Positions 1-8,217 of a stretch of DNA of 64,000 nt are shown here, one piece after another. Under the pieces are notes generated by a model, which ran no database searches, was not told the origin of the DNA, and saw only the letters and a program-made list of their open reading frames with translations. The stretch is from assembly GCF_016919445.1 (NCBI RefSeq), contig NZ_CP070356.1, positions 1,247,501-1,311,500 on the forward strand. Direction: 5' to 3'. This DNA comes from Pseudomonas sp. PDNC002. GTDB taxonomy: Bacteria; Pseudomonadota; Gammaproteobacteria; Pseudomonadales; Pseudomonadaceae. How positions within the stretch are numbered: position 1 is the stretch's first letter; each line of letters opens with the position of its first letter. The position numbers and the translations under genes were made by a program.

Positions 1-704
1 TCGGCGATCAGGCGAGCAGCCAGGGCGCTCTGCACGCTCACGGCGATGCTCCGGCGCTGGCCGCGCAGGCCCAATTCCAGGTCCACCGGCGCGAGGCCTT
101 CGCGGCGCTGCGACACCTGAATCTGCGGCACCCGCAGGTATTCCTCCAGCGTGCGCGGCGCCTGCTGCAAGGCCGCGCCATGGGCGAACACATAGTGGTC
201 GCTGAGCAGGGACAGCTTGCGCAGGCCGCTCTGCTGGGACATCGGCTGGTCGATGTCGATCAGCAGGTCGAGTTTGCCGGTGGCCAGTTCCTGCAGCGCT
301 TCGCGGCGACGAGCCTGGTAATAGCGCACCTGCCAGTCCTGCTCCGGCTGCTCGCACAGCGCATCGAGCAGCAGCGGCTGGAATGCCTCCGGGCAGCTCA
401 GGCGCAGGCTGCGCGTGGGCGTTGTGGCCAGCGCTGCGGGTGTGTGGTGCAGGGCGTCACGCAGACTGTCGAGGGCGTCGCGGACGTGTCCGGAGAGCCG
501 GTGCGCCACCAAGGTCGGCGCCACGCCCAGGTGCGTCTTGACGAACAGCGGGTCCGCGCACAGCAGGCGCAGGCGGCGCAGCGCGTTGCTCATCGCCGGC
601 TGGGTGAGGTTCATCACCTCGGCGGCGCGGGTGATGCTGCGCTGGTGGTAGATGGCGTCGAAGGCCAGCAGCAGGTTGAGGTCCAGTTGGCGTAGGTCGA
701 GCAT
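1..704 (-). CDS. LysR-family transcriptional regulator, 3' end cut by window edge
   Basis: About 234 codons are visible from an ATG at 704 with no stop before the window edge, so the C-terminus is missing. Residues 1-60 form the LysR winged helix-turn-helix: MLDLRQLDLNLLLAFDAIY, then SITRAAEVMNLTQPAMSNAL, then an RRLR wing. The effector-binding domain begins near residue 90 and breaks off inside its second half. LysR proteins act as cytoplasmic DNA-binding tetramers that usually control a neighbouring gene. Here the divergent neighbour is the epoxide-hydrolase-like gene 213 bp away, so local control of it is a reasonable inference. The visible part belongs to the NodD-like LysR subgroup by its N-terminal wording. 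The ligand cannot be told from sequence. Confidence 0.88.
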   Translation of the reverse strand, partial: MLDLRQLDLNLLLAFDAIYHQRSITRAAEVMNLTQPAMSNALRRLRLLCADPLFVKTHLGVAPTLVAHRLSGHVRDALDSLRDALHHTPAALATTPTRSLRLSCPEAFQPLLLDALCEQPEQDWQVRYYQARRREALQELATGKLDLLIDIDQPMSQQSGLRKLSLLSDHYVFAHGAALQQAPRTLEEYLRVPQIQVSQRREGLAPVDLELGLRGQRRSIAVSVQSALAARLIA

Positions 705-916
705 AGCGAGTACCGCGTTGGGCGCGAAAGCGAGCGGCGGATGCTAGTGACCGCCCTGCCCCGCGCCGTCAGCCCTACAGGACAATTTCCGATCATCCGT
801 GCGCTGCGCCGATGAACGCGGTGCCGGCATTCGTCCGGTGAATGCGCTTCGGCGATGCGCGCGCGGATTGGCATAGTGGTTCTCCCTGTGTCATCACTCT
901 TCGCGGGAGCCCGGCC

Positions 917-1867
917 ATGAACGAGTTCGAACACCAACTGCTGGCGGTCAACGGCATCCAGCTCAGCCTCTACAGCTGCGGCCCGGCGAGTGGCAAGCCG
1001 GTGTGGCTGCTGCATGGCTTCCCCGAGTGCTGGCACTCCTGGCAGCACCAGATGCGCGCCCTCGCCGCCGCCGGCTACCGCGTGTTCGTGCCGGAGATGC
1101 GCGGTTACGGCCAGACCAGCGCGCCCGACGCGGTGGATGCCTACGATGTGCTGACCCTGTGCGCGGATATCCAGGGGGCAATGGACGCCCTTGGCCACGA
1201 GCGCGTGGCGATGGTCGGCCACGACTGGGGCGCCCCGGTGGCCTGGCACCTGGCGCTGCTGGAGCCGCAGCGTGTCGAGGTGCTCGCCACGCTGTCGGTT
1301 CCCTTCGCCGGCCGCGCCAAACGGCCCGCCGTGGAGATCATGCGCGAGGTGTTCGCCGGCAAGTTCTTCTACATCCTCTACTTCCAGCAGCCGGGGCGCG
1401 CCGAGGCCGAACTGGACGCGGACATCGCCATCAGCCTGCGGCACTTCCTCGGTGACAATGTGCGCCTGGCGCCCGACCAGTCGCCCGATGGCCGCCTGTT
1501 CGACGGCCTGCCGACACCGCCGGAGCACCTGAGCTGGTGCAGCGCCGAGGACTTCCAGTTCTACGTGCGGACTTTCCAGGGCCGCGGCTTCCACGGCGCG
1601 CTGAACTGGTACCGCAACTTCGAGCGCAGCTGGCAGCGCACCGAGCCACTGGCCGGGCGCCAGGTGCAGCAGCCGACACTGTTCCTGATCGGCGACCGCG
1701 ACCCGGTCGGGCGCTTCGAGGCGTATACCGTGCAGCGCATGCCCGAGCATGTGCCGAACCTCGAACAGCATGTGCTGGAGGACTGCGGGCACTGGATCCA
1801 GAACCAGCAGCCGCAAAAGGTGAATGCGTACCTGCTGGACTTCTTCACGCGCCATTACCCGGCCTGA
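917..1867 (+). CDS. alpha/beta hydrolase, epoxide-hydrolase-like
   Basis: A 316-residue cytoplasmic alpha/beta hydrolase. The HGFPE oxyanion-hole motif lies near residue 33. The nucleophile elbow is GHDWG, with Asp as nucleophile rather than Ser, which is the signature of epoxide hydrolases and haloalkane dehalogenases. The acid is probably Asp in IGDRDP, and the base His sits in DCGHWIQ near the C-terminus. HGFPE plus two tyrosines in the cap favour soluble epoxide hydrolase, which opens an epoxide to a vicinal diol by way of an alkyl-enzyme ester. The ATG at 917 was preferred over an in-frame ATG at 842 because family alignment starts there and GCGGGAGCCCGGCC gives a ribosome site. The substrate is unknown. 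It is divergent from a LysR gene and precedes an AraC gene. Confidence 0.85.
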   Translation: MNEFEHQLLAVNGIQLSLYSCGPASGKPVWLLHGFPECWHSWQHQMRALAAAGYRVFVPEMRGYGQTSAPDAVDAYDVLTLCADIQGAMDALGHERVAMVGHDWGAPVAWHLALLEPQRVEVLATLSVPFAGRAKRPAVEIMREVFAGKFFYILYFQQPGRAEAELDADIAISLRHFLGDNVRLAPDQSPDGRLFDGLPTPPEHLSWCSAEDFQFYVRTFQGRGFHGALNWYRNFERSWQRTEPLAGRQVQQPTLFLIGDRDPVGRFEAYTVQRMPEHVPNLEQHVLEDCGHWIQNQQPQKVNAYLLDFFTRHYPA

Positions 1868-1940
1868 ATTCGTTGGCGCTTGTGGGCGTCGGGCGCAATG
1901 CGTAAGGTCGGTCGCGCCGCTATCCCGAGCTGCCGAGCCC

Positions 1941-2969
1941 ATGAGCCCACGTCCCGCCGACCTGTCCAACGCCTTCTACGCGCCGACCCTGCTGCCGGCC
2001 TTCGAGGAGCTGTTGTCGCGCGGAGTGCCGGGTGAAGACCTGGAGGCGTGCTTCCGCCGTACATTGCTGGAACTGCGCACGCCGCTGGTGCGGGTGCCGC
2101 TGTTCCTCGCACGGCGCTTCTGGGACCAGGCCGAAGCGGCCAGCGGCGAATCGGCCATCGGCCTGCTGGCGGGCAAGCGCTTCGCCTCGACCCTGACCAA
2201 CGGCCTGACCTACCTGTTCGACGTGGCGCCGACCCTGGAATCGGCCTGCGCCTACTTCGCCACCTACTTCCCCTACTTCAACGGCTCGTTGTGCGCCGAG
2301 CTGCGCGAGGATCGCGGGCAGATCGCCCTGGTGCTCAGCGAACAGGGCGCCCTGCTTTCCGGCCGGCAGAGCCGCGAATACACGGTGGTGGGTATCTGCA
2401 GCCTGCTGCGGCGCAAGCTGCTGGCCAGCGGCATCCAGCAGGACCCGCTGCTGTGCATCGACCTGCCCGGCATCGAGCCGGCCAATGCGCACGTCTACGA
2501 ACAGGCACTCCGCGTGCCGCTGCGCTGGCGCAGTGAGGCGATCGTCCTGCACCTGTCGCCGGAACTGTTCCGCCGCCCGTTGTCGCCGCCCAACGCCGGG
2601 CTGGAGGGCACGCTGGTCGGCCTGCTCGAACAGGCGCGTAGTCAGACCCAGAGCACCTTGCTGGATGAGGCCGCCGACTATATCGCCCGCGAGTTGCCCC
2701 AGGGCGCGAGTTTCCAGTCCTTCTGCGAGTCCCGCCATCTGACCGAACGCACCGCCGCGCGGCGGCTGCTCAGTCATGGCTGGCGCTATAGCGAGTTGCT
2801 GGACGAACAGCGGCGCTTCCGCGCGGTGGATCTGCTGGAGGATTCGGCGCTGTCCCTGGCGCAGATCACCGACCTGTTGGGCTACGGCGATCTGCAGAGT
2901 TTCTCCCGCGCCTTCAGCCGCTGGTATGGCACCAGCCCGGGTGCCTGGCGCGACGCCCTGCCCCGCTGA
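1941..2969 (+). CDS. AraC-family transcriptional regulator
   Basis: A 342-residue regulator. Residues about 20-205 resemble the arabinose-binding-type N-terminal domain (the PF12625 group seen in OruR/ArgR-like proteins of Pseudomonas). The last ~95 residues are the two AraC helix-turn-helix units: HLTERTAARRLLSHGWRY, then ALSLAQITDLLGYGDLQSFS and RAFSRWYGTSPGAWR. The ATG at 1941 fits the family N-terminus better than an in-frame ATG at 1824, which lies inside the preceding gene. Family members are DNA-binding activators that respond to small molecules. It follows the hydrolase gene by 73 bp on the same strand, so co-transcription is possible. The ligand and the regulon cannot be seen. Confidence 0.88.
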   Translation: MSPRPADLSNAFYAPTLLPAFEELLSRGVPGEDLEACFRRTLLELRTPLVRVPLFLARRFWDQAEAASGESAIGLLAGKRFASTLTNGLTYLFDVAPTLESACAYFATYFPYFNGSLCAELREDRGQIALVLSEQGALLSGRQSREYTVVGICSLLRRKLLASGIQQDPLLCIDLPGIEPANAHVYEQALRVPLRWRSEAIVLHLSPELFRRPLSPPNAGLEGTLVGLLEQARSQTQSTLLDEAADYIARELPQGASFQSFCESRHLTERTAARRLLSHGWRYSELLDEQRRFRAVDLLEDSALSLAQITDLLGYGDLQSFSRAFSRWYGTSPGAWRDALPR

Positions 2970-2970
2970 C

Positions 2971-3426
2971 TCAGGCGCTGCGGCGCATGCCGATGTGCGG
3001 GATGTCGTCTTCCAGATAGACCTCAGTTACCGGCGTGAAGCCGTAGCGGCCGTAGTAACCCTGCAGGTGCGCCTGGGCCGAGAGGTAGATCGGCAGGCCG
3101 GCCCAGCGCTGGGCGATGGCCTGCAGCGCCTGCTCCATCAGCTGGTGGCCAAGGCCGGTGCCGCGCCCGGCCGGCGCAATCACCACACGGCCGATCACCA
3201 CGTCGCCGTCATGGCGTTGCGGATCGAGCAGGCGCAGGTAGCCGATCAGCTGGCCATCCTGCTCGACCATCAGGTGGCAGGTGTCGCCGACCAGGTCGAG
3301 GCCATCGACTTCCTGGTACGGGCATTTCTGCTCCACCACGAAGACTTCGGTGCGCAGTTGCAGGATGGCGTAGAGCTCATCCTTGGTCAGGTCGCTATGG
3401 TGCTTGCAGGTCCAGTTCAGGGCCAT
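2971..3426 (-). CDS. ElaA-type GNAT acetyltransferase
   Basis: A 151-residue single-domain GNAT protein. Features visible are the N-terminal LTKDELYAILQLRTEVFVVEQ segment typical of ElaA, the acetyl-CoA pyrophosphate loop IAPAGRGTGLGHQLME (an R/Q-x-x-G-x-G/A variant), and the end GYYGRYGFTPVTEVYLEDDI. GNAT enzymes move an acetyl group from acetyl-CoA to an amine. No natural substrate for ElaA is established to my knowledge. The gene is convergent with the AraC gene, their stop codons being only 1 bp apart, and is followed 43 bp upstream by a LysR gene on the same strand. Confidence 0.85.
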   Translation of the reverse strand: MALNWTCKHHSDLTKDELYAILQLRTEVFVVEQKCPYQEVDGLDLVGDTCHLMVEQDGQLIGYLRLLDPQRHDGDVVIGRVVIAPAGRGTGLGHQLMEQALQAIAQRWAGLPIYLSAQAHLQGYYGRYGFTPVTEVYLEDDIPHIGMRRSA

Positions 3427-3469
3427 GTTCTGTTCACTCCGATCATCGAGAAGGCCATGGTAGCGCGGC

Positions 3470-4387
3470 TCACACCGGCGCGTGGAAGCGCAGTGTCGCG
3501 GACCCGCCCAGGTGCCGGCGCAAGGCTTCGATGGCGACCTTCACCTTGGCCGGCTGGGCGTCGCGACGCGGGGTAACGGCGTAGATGCCGAACGGCGGCA
3601 GCGACCACTCCGGCAGTAGTCGCACCAGCTTGCCCTCCTCCAGCGCCTCGCGGACTTCCGGCTCGGGCTGGGCGGAAACGCCGAGGCCGTCGAGGGTGAA
3701 CTGGCGCAGGGCGATCATGCTGTTGGCGGCCACACGCGCTTCGAGCCGCAGCTTGCAGCTCTCCCCGCCCGGCCCACTGAAGTTCAGATACGCCTGGTGC
3801 GCCACGGTGTTCAGCGCCAGCCAGTCAACGTTCTGCAGTTGTTGCGGATGGTCGATGGCCGCGATGCGCCGAACGTACGCCGGCGCCGCGCAGATGACGT
3901 TGTTCCATTCCGCCAGATGGCGCGCCACCAGGCTCGAATCGGACAGGCTGCCAACGCGGATGGCGAGGTCGATGCGCTGTTCGATCAGGTCGATCTGCTC
4001 GTCATGGAAGAACAGCTGCAAGCGTAGTTGCCGGTGGTTCTCCAGCAGCGGCCGCAGCGCTTCGGTGATCAACTTGCCGGAAAAGCCCACCGGTGCCGCC
4101 AGCCGCAGCTCGCCCACCGGCGCCTCGCGCCATTCGCCCAGGCGCTGCTCGGCTTCCTCGGCAATCGCCAGCATCTGCGCGCAGCTGCGGTAGAAGGCTT
4201 CGCCGGCTTCGGTCAGTGTCAGCTTGCGGGTGGTGCGGTGTAGCAACGTGACCTGGGCGTGGGCTTCGAGCTTGCGAATCTGCTGGCTGACTGCCGAGGG
4301 CGTCATGCCGAGGGCCTCGGCCGCGGCGGCCATGGAGCCGCGCGAGACCACGGTGGCGAACACCGCCATGCCGCGAAGATTGTCCAT
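3470..4387 (-). CDS. LysR-family transcriptional regulator (CrgA/AaeR-type)
   Basis: A 305-residue complete LysR protein. The N-terminal DNA-binding domain reads MDNLRGMAVFATVVSRGSM, then AAAAEALGMTPSAVSQQIRK and the wing RTTRKLTLTEAG. The substrate-binding fold covers residues ~90-300. The EAGEAFYRSCAQMLAIAEEAE linker helix and the NTVAHQAYLNFSGPGGE region resemble the CrgA-like branch. It is divergent from the DUF2218 gene, with 97 bp between the two starts, and that spacing usually means the LysR protein acts on the shared promoter. An inverted TCTCC/GGAGA pair at 4460-4475 in that gap is a weak operator candidate. The ligand is unknown. Confidence 0.88.
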   Translation of the reverse strand: MDNLRGMAVFATVVSRGSMAAAAEALGMTPSAVSQQIRKLEAHAQVTLLHRTTRKLTLTEAGEAFYRSCAQMLAIAEEAEQRLGEWREAPVGELRLAAPVGFSGKLITEALRPLLENHRQLRLQLFFHDEQIDLIEQRIDLAIRVGSLSDSSLVARHLAEWNNVICAAPAYVRRIAAIDHPQQLQNVDWLALNTVAHQAYLNFSGPGGESCKLRLEARVAANSMIALRQFTLDGLGVSAQPEPEVREALEEGKLVRLLPEWSLPPFGIYAVTPRRDAQPAKVKVAIEALRRHLGGSATLRFHAPV

Positions 4388-4484
4388 TGTGAAGCTCCGC
4401 TAAAGAGTGAAAGGCAAAATAGCGGGTTTTTCCCTTGATTGCCGGCACCTAGGATGTCATCTCCCAAAATGGAGAAGAGAAACG

Positions 4485-4772
4485 ATGCCTTCGAGCCGTG
4501 CCAACGTCCCTACCCCCGATGCCGCGCGCTACCTCAAGCGCCTGTGCAACCACTTCGCCCACAAGCTGCCGGTCGAACTGACCGAAGACCGCGGCGTGCT
4601 GACCTTCGATTTCGGTACCTGCCGCCTGCACGCAACGCCCGAAGCCCTGCTGATGGAAGCCGAGTCCGCTGATGCGGAAGGCCTTGAGCGCTTGCAGAGC
4701 GTGGTCGTCAGCCACCTCGACCGTTTCGCCTGGAAAGAGGGCCAACTGCCGGTGAACTGGCAAGCCGCCTGA
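4485..4772 (+). CDS. DUF2218 family protein
   Basis: A 95-residue cytoplasmic protein without signal peptide or membrane segment. The order TPDAARYLKRLCNHFAHKLP, then the DRGVLTFDFGTCRLHA core, then SVVVSHLDRFAWKE matches the DUF2218 family of small proteins, often next to iron-related or LysR genes. The function of the family is not established. The start is set by GGAGAAGAGAAACG immediately before the ATG at 4485. A strong terminator follows at 4802-4827, so it is probably a single-gene unit controlled with the divergent LysR gene. Confidence 0.8.
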   Translation: MPSSRANVPTPDAARYLKRLCNHFAHKLPVELTEDRGVLTFDFGTCRLHATPEALLMEAESADAEGLERLQSVVVSHLDRFAWKEGQLPVNWQAA

Positions 4773-4801
4773 AAATCGCCGACGAAAAACGCAAAAACTG
4801 A

Positions 4802-4827
4802 AAAACCCGGCCAAGGCCGGGTTTTTT
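4802..4827 (+). terminator. Rho-independent terminator after the DUF2218 gene
   Basis: AAAACCCGGCC at 4802-4812, a two-base AA loop, then GGCCGGGTTTT at 4815-4825 and further T residues. The stem is 11 bp including A/T pairs, followed by a run of T on the plus strand, 30 bp after the stop codon. Confidence 0.92.
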
Positions 4828-5015
4828 GTGGCCTGGAAAAAGCCAGGCGTCGCTCAGGATTTGTGACCAAAGAGTGAAGTATTAGTCACGAAATATTCAG
4901 GTGAATCACCGAATTTTACCGACTGACCGTATGAAACAATCCTGTGCGTTTGGTTGCTTTTTGATCAACCTAGAATGTCAATGCTTTGAAACATCTTGTA
5001 ACCGTGTGGCCACTT

Positions 5016-5297
5016 TTACCCCGAGTTATCCACACGGTCGATGCGCAAAATCTGTACAGAACGGCCCTTTACCCGGAAAGCGGCCTGGTACGGCCAGCGC
5101 TCAACGGCTAATTCGCGTACGCCTGGCACCTCGCTGGGTGAACCGCTGCTGCTCATCTCCAGGTTCGCCAGCGGGCTGACCTGCTCGACGATGTCCTGGA
5201 TGGCCCGCAGCGCCTTCTCCGGCCCGATCAGCACCACGTAGTGGTCGTAGATGGCGTCCAGGTCGGCCGCCGCCTTGTGCGTCCACTGCAGACTCAT
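5016..5297 (-). CDS. RelE/ParE-family toxin
   Basis: A 93-residue small protein of the RelE/ParE fold. It starts MSLQWTHKAAADLDAIYDHY and continues with a PEKALRAIQDI helix, then the PGVRELAV strand, WPYQAAFRVKGRSV and the LRIDRV end, the usual order for this toxin superfamily. RelE members cut mRNA on the ribosome and ParE members block gyrase. Which applies is not decidable here, though the basic C-terminal strand and short length are ParE/RelE-neutral. The ATG at 5297 overlaps the antitoxin stop by four bases (ATGA), which explains why the in-frame ATG at 5309 is less likely. The surrounding DNA is AT-richer than its neighbours. Confidence 0.85.
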   Translation of the reverse strand: MSLQWTHKAAADLDAIYDHYVVLIGPEKALRAIQDIVEQVSPLANLEMSSSGSPSEVPGVRELAVERWPYQAAFRVKGRSVQILRIDRVDNSG

Positions 5298-5521
5298 GCC
5301 AGGCCCCACTTGGCTTCGATGGCGGCGTGTTCCAGCAGGTGGCCGGCATCGGCGTCTGCCACCCCCTCATCGATGGCCGCCACGTGCCAGCTCTGGCGTT
5401 CCAAGTACTGCGCCAGGGCCTGGCGCAGGTGATACGGCCGGTCCCGGTGGGTGGCGCGGGCCAGTTGGTCCAGCGCCGCCACGAGGCTGTCATCGGCGCG
5501 GAACGAAACAACGGTGGTCAC
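5294..5521 (-). CDS. ribbon-helix-helix antitoxin (CopG/ParD/RelB-like)
   Basis: A 75-residue protein whose N-terminus TTVVSFRADDSLVAALDQLA has the ribbon strand and first helix of RHH DNA-binding antitoxins. It is followed by a second helix RPYHLRQALAQYLERQ and a C-terminal toxin-binding tail ending EHAAIEAKWGLA. The start is GTG at 5521 with GGAG about 11 bases upstream. No ATG is available near the RHH motif. It lies directly upstream of the toxin with an ATGA overlap, the standard antitoxin-first order. RHH antitoxins normally repress their own promoter, and two GTATAC-cored palindromes upstream (5545-5580) fit that. Confidence 0.85.
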   Translation of the reverse strand: MTTVVSFRADDSLVAALDQLARATHRDRPYHLRQALAQYLERQSWHVAAIDEGVADADAGHLLEHAAIEAKWGLA

Positions 5522-5544
5522 TTTTTGAACAGCTCCGTTTACGC

Positions 5545-5580
5545 TGTATACAGTGTTTACAACGATAACATACGTATACG
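5545..5580 (-). promoter_or_regulatory. probable toxin-antitoxin operator
   Basis: Two 8-bp palindromes, TGTATACA at 5545-5552 and CGTATACG at 5573-5580, share the core GTATAC and have centres 28 bp apart, just upstream of the antitoxin GTG. The stretch is AT-rich compared with the rest of the window. RHH repressors bind short paired palindromes at their own promoters, so autoregulation is inferred. Confidence 0.55.
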
Positions 5581-5772
5581 AATCAAGCACTTGGCAGGGT
5601 AGAAGTTTTTCATCGGCAGAAGTGGCGCAGAGCGCTCCAGGCCCGGTTGGCGCGGGGCGGAGCATCACTTTCGCGCCGGCGAAAGTTGGCTTCCGGCATC
5701 GGGGATTTGTTGGCGAGGCGGGGCGCATCAGGCTTGCCGGGCGGCCCACACAACAACAACAGGAGCCCCGCG

Positions 5773-7158
5773 ATGCTGCTCGATTACCTGATCATGCTGG
5801 TCTACGCCCTGGGCATGCTTGCCCTGGGCTGGTACGGAATGCGCAAGGCGCGCAACCAGAACGACTTCCTCGTCGCCGGGCGCCGCTTAGGCCCGGGCCT
5901 TTACCTGGGCACCATGGCCGCCGTGGTGCTTGGCGGCGCGTCCACCATCGGTACGGTGAAGCTCGGCTATCTCTACGGGCTGTCCGGCCTGTGGCTGGTG
6001 TTCATGCTGGGCCTGGGGATCATCGTCCTCAGCCTGGTGTTCTCGCGGCAGATCGCCAAGCTCAAGGTCTACACCGTCACGCAGATCCTCGAGCAGCGCT
6101 ACCAGGCGTCCTCGCGGCTGATCGGCGGGATCGTGATGGTCGCCTACGACCTGATGGTGGCGGTCACCGCGACCATCGCCATCGGCTCGGTGACCGAGGT
6201 GGTCTTCGATGTGCCGCGTATACCGGCGATCCTCTGCGGCGGCGGCATCGTCATCTTCTACTCGGTGATCGGCGGCATGTGGTCGCTGACCCTCACCGAC
6301 ATCATCCAGTTCGTGATCAAGACCCTCGGCATCTTCGCCGTGCTGCTGCCCATGTCGATCCACGAGGCGGGCGGCCTGTCGCGCATGCAGGAGGTGCTGC
6401 CGGCGGGCTTCTTCGACCTTGGCCACATCGGCCTCGACACCATCCTCACCTACTTCCTGCTGTACTTCTTCGGCGCCCTGATCGGGCAGGACATCTGGCA
6501 GCGCGTGTTCACTGCGCGCAGCGAGAAGGTGGTGCGCTACGCCGGCCTCGGCGCCGGTATCTACTGCATGCTTTACGGCCTGGCCTGCGCGCTGATCGGC
6601 GCCGCCGCCCACGTGCTGATCCCCAACCTGGCGGTGCCGGAGAACGCCTACGCCGAGGTCACCCGGCAGGTACTGGAGCCGGGCGTGCGCGGGCTGGTGG
6701 TAGCGGCAGCGCTGTCGGCCATCATGTCCACCGCCTCCGGCTGCCTGCTCGCCGCCGCCACTGTGCTGCAGGAGGACGTCTACGCACGTTTCCTGCGCCC
6801 CGGTGCGCCCAATGGCCTGCGTGAGAGCCGCCTGTTCACCCTGCTGATGGGCGTGGTGATGCTGGTCCTGGCGTGCCTGGTGAACGACGTCATCGGCGCG
6901 CTGAGCATTGCCTACAACCTGCTGGTGGGCGGCCTGCTGGTGCCGATCCTTGGCGCGCTGCTGTGGCGCCGCGCATCGGCCCGCGGGGCGATCGCCAGCA
7001 TCGTCGTCGGCAGCGTCGTGGTGGTCCTGTTCATGGCCATCGACGGCATCCTCGCCAACACCCCCATCGCCTATGGCCTGCTCGCCAGCCTGGTCACCTT
7101 CGTGGTGGTCAGCCTCGCCGGCAAGCCTGCCATCGGCCTGCAGCCGCAGGCCGACTGA
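5773..7158 (+). CDS. gpuP: sodium:solute symporter, 3-guanidinopropionate transporter
   Basis: A 461-residue inner-membrane protein of the SSS family with about 13 hydrophobic segments. It opens MLLDYLIMLVYALGMLALGW, and the early segment NDFLVAGRRLGPGLYLGTMA is typical of the family. Na+/solute symport is the family activity. The substrate is inferred from position: it comes immediately before gpuA and gpuR in the same order as gpuP-gpuA-gpuR of P. aeruginosa, where GpuP is reported to take up 3-guanidinopropionate. AGGAG at 5761-5765 fixes the ATG at 5773 and rules out an upstream in-frame ATG at 5647. The gap to gpuA is 27 bp. Confidence 0.88.
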   Translation: MLLDYLIMLVYALGMLALGWYGMRKARNQNDFLVAGRRLGPGLYLGTMAAVVLGGASTIGTVKLGYLYGLSGLWLVFMLGLGIIVLSLVFSRQIAKLKVYTVTQILEQRYQASSRLIGGIVMVAYDLMVAVTATIAIGSVTEVVFDVPRIPAILCGGGIVIFYSVIGGMWSLTLTDIIQFVIKTLGIFAVLLPMSIHEAGGLSRMQEVLPAGFFDLGHIGLDTILTYFLLYFFGALIGQDIWQRVFTARSEKVVRYAGLGAGIYCMLYGLACALIGAAAHVLIPNLAVPENAYAEVTRQVLEPGVRGLVVAAALSAIMSTASGCLLAAATVLQEDVYARFLRPGAPNGLRESRLFTLLMGVVMLVLACLVNDVIGALSIAYNLLVGGLLVPILGALLWRRASARGAIASIVVGSVVVVLFMAIDGILANTPIAYGLLASLVTFVVVSLAGKPAIGLQPQAD

Positions 7159-7185
7159 ATCCCTTTCGCAGCCAGGAGACGAACC

Positions 7186-8142
7186 GTGACCCATGATTTC
7201 CCGCAACCGATGGACGCCGCCGAGATTCCCCGCTTCGCCGGCATTCCCAGTTTCATGCGCCTGCCCATCTTCGAAGACCCGGCCCAGCTGGACATCGCGC
7301 TGCTCGGCGTGCCCTGGGACGGTGGCACCACCAACCGCGCCGGCGCCCGCCATGGTCCGCGCGAGGTGCGCAACCAGTCCAGCCTGATGCGCAAGGTGCA
7401 CCATGTCAGCCACATCGCTCCCTACGAGCTGGTGCGCGTCGGCGACATCGGCGATGCGCCGGTGAACCCCATCGACCTGCTCGATTCGCTTAAGCGCATC
7501 GAGGGCTTCTACCGGCGCATTCACGCCGCTGGCGCCATCCCGCTGTCGGTGGGCGGCGACCACCTGGTGACGCTGCCGATCTTCCGCGCGCTGGCCGCCG
7601 AGCGGCCCATCGGCATGGTGCATTTCGACGCCCATTCCGACACCAACGACCGCTATTTCGGCGACAACCCGTACACCCATGGCACGCCGTTCCGCCGCGC
7701 CATCGAAGAGGGGCTGCTCGATCCGAAACGCACGGTGCAGATTGGCATCCGCGGTTCGATCTACGACGCAGACGATGAAGCCTTTGCCCGGGAGTGCGGC
7801 ATCCGCGTGATCCACATGGAAGAGTTCGCCGACCTGGGTGTCGAGGCAACGCTGGCTGAGGTGCACCGCGTGGTGGGGCAGGAGCCGACCTACGTGACCT
7901 TCGACGTCGATGTGCTCGACCCGGCCTTCGCGCCCGGCACCGGCACGCCGGAGATCGGCGGCATGACCACGCTGCAGGCCCAGCACATGATCCGCGGCCT
8001 GCAAGGTCTGAACCTGATCGGCGCGGATGTGGTGGAAGTCTCGCCGCCGTTCGACCAGGGCGGGGCGACTGCGCTGGTGGGCGCGACCATGATGTTCGAG
8101 CTGCTCTGCGTGCTCGCCGACTCGCTGGCCGCTCGCCGCTGA
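7186..8142 (+). CDS. gpuA: guanidinopropionase (ureohydrolase family)
   Basis: A 318-residue arginase/agmatinase-fold enzyme. The binuclear Mn motifs are all present: GGDH (residues ~124-127), HFDAHSD (~147-153) and FDVDVLDP followed by GTGTPEIGG (~243-265). The length and wording (PWDGGTTNRAGARHGPREVR near residue 43) match GpuA of P. aeruginosa as I remember it, rather than GbuA or SpeB. It hydrolyses 3-guanidinopropionate to beta-alanine and urea in the cytoplasm. The start is GTG at 7186, with AGGAG seven bases upstream. An ATG seven bases later is out of frame. Its product beta-alanine is the substrate of BauA, encoded at 57111 in this window. Confidence 0.93.
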   Translation: MTHDFPQPMDAAEIPRFAGIPSFMRLPIFEDPAQLDIALLGVPWDGGTTNRAGARHGPREVRNQSSLMRKVHHVSHIAPYELVRVGDIGDAPVNPIDLLDSLKRIEGFYRRIHAAGAIPLSVGGDHLVTLPIFRALAAERPIGMVHFDAHSDTNDRYFGDNPYTHGTPFRRAIEEGLLDPKRTVQIGIRGSIYDADDEAFARECGIRVIHMEEFADLGVEATLAEVHRVVGQEPTYVTFDVDVLDPAFAPGTGTPEIGGMTTLQAQHMIRGLQGLNLIGADVVEVSPPFDQGGATALVGATMMFELLCVLADSLAARR

Positions 8143-8217
8143 CCGCGATGGGGGTTCACGCGACGGCGTCCTCGGCGCTATAACGAAAGGCCTGCGCCCG
8201 CCGCCGCGAGAACTCCC

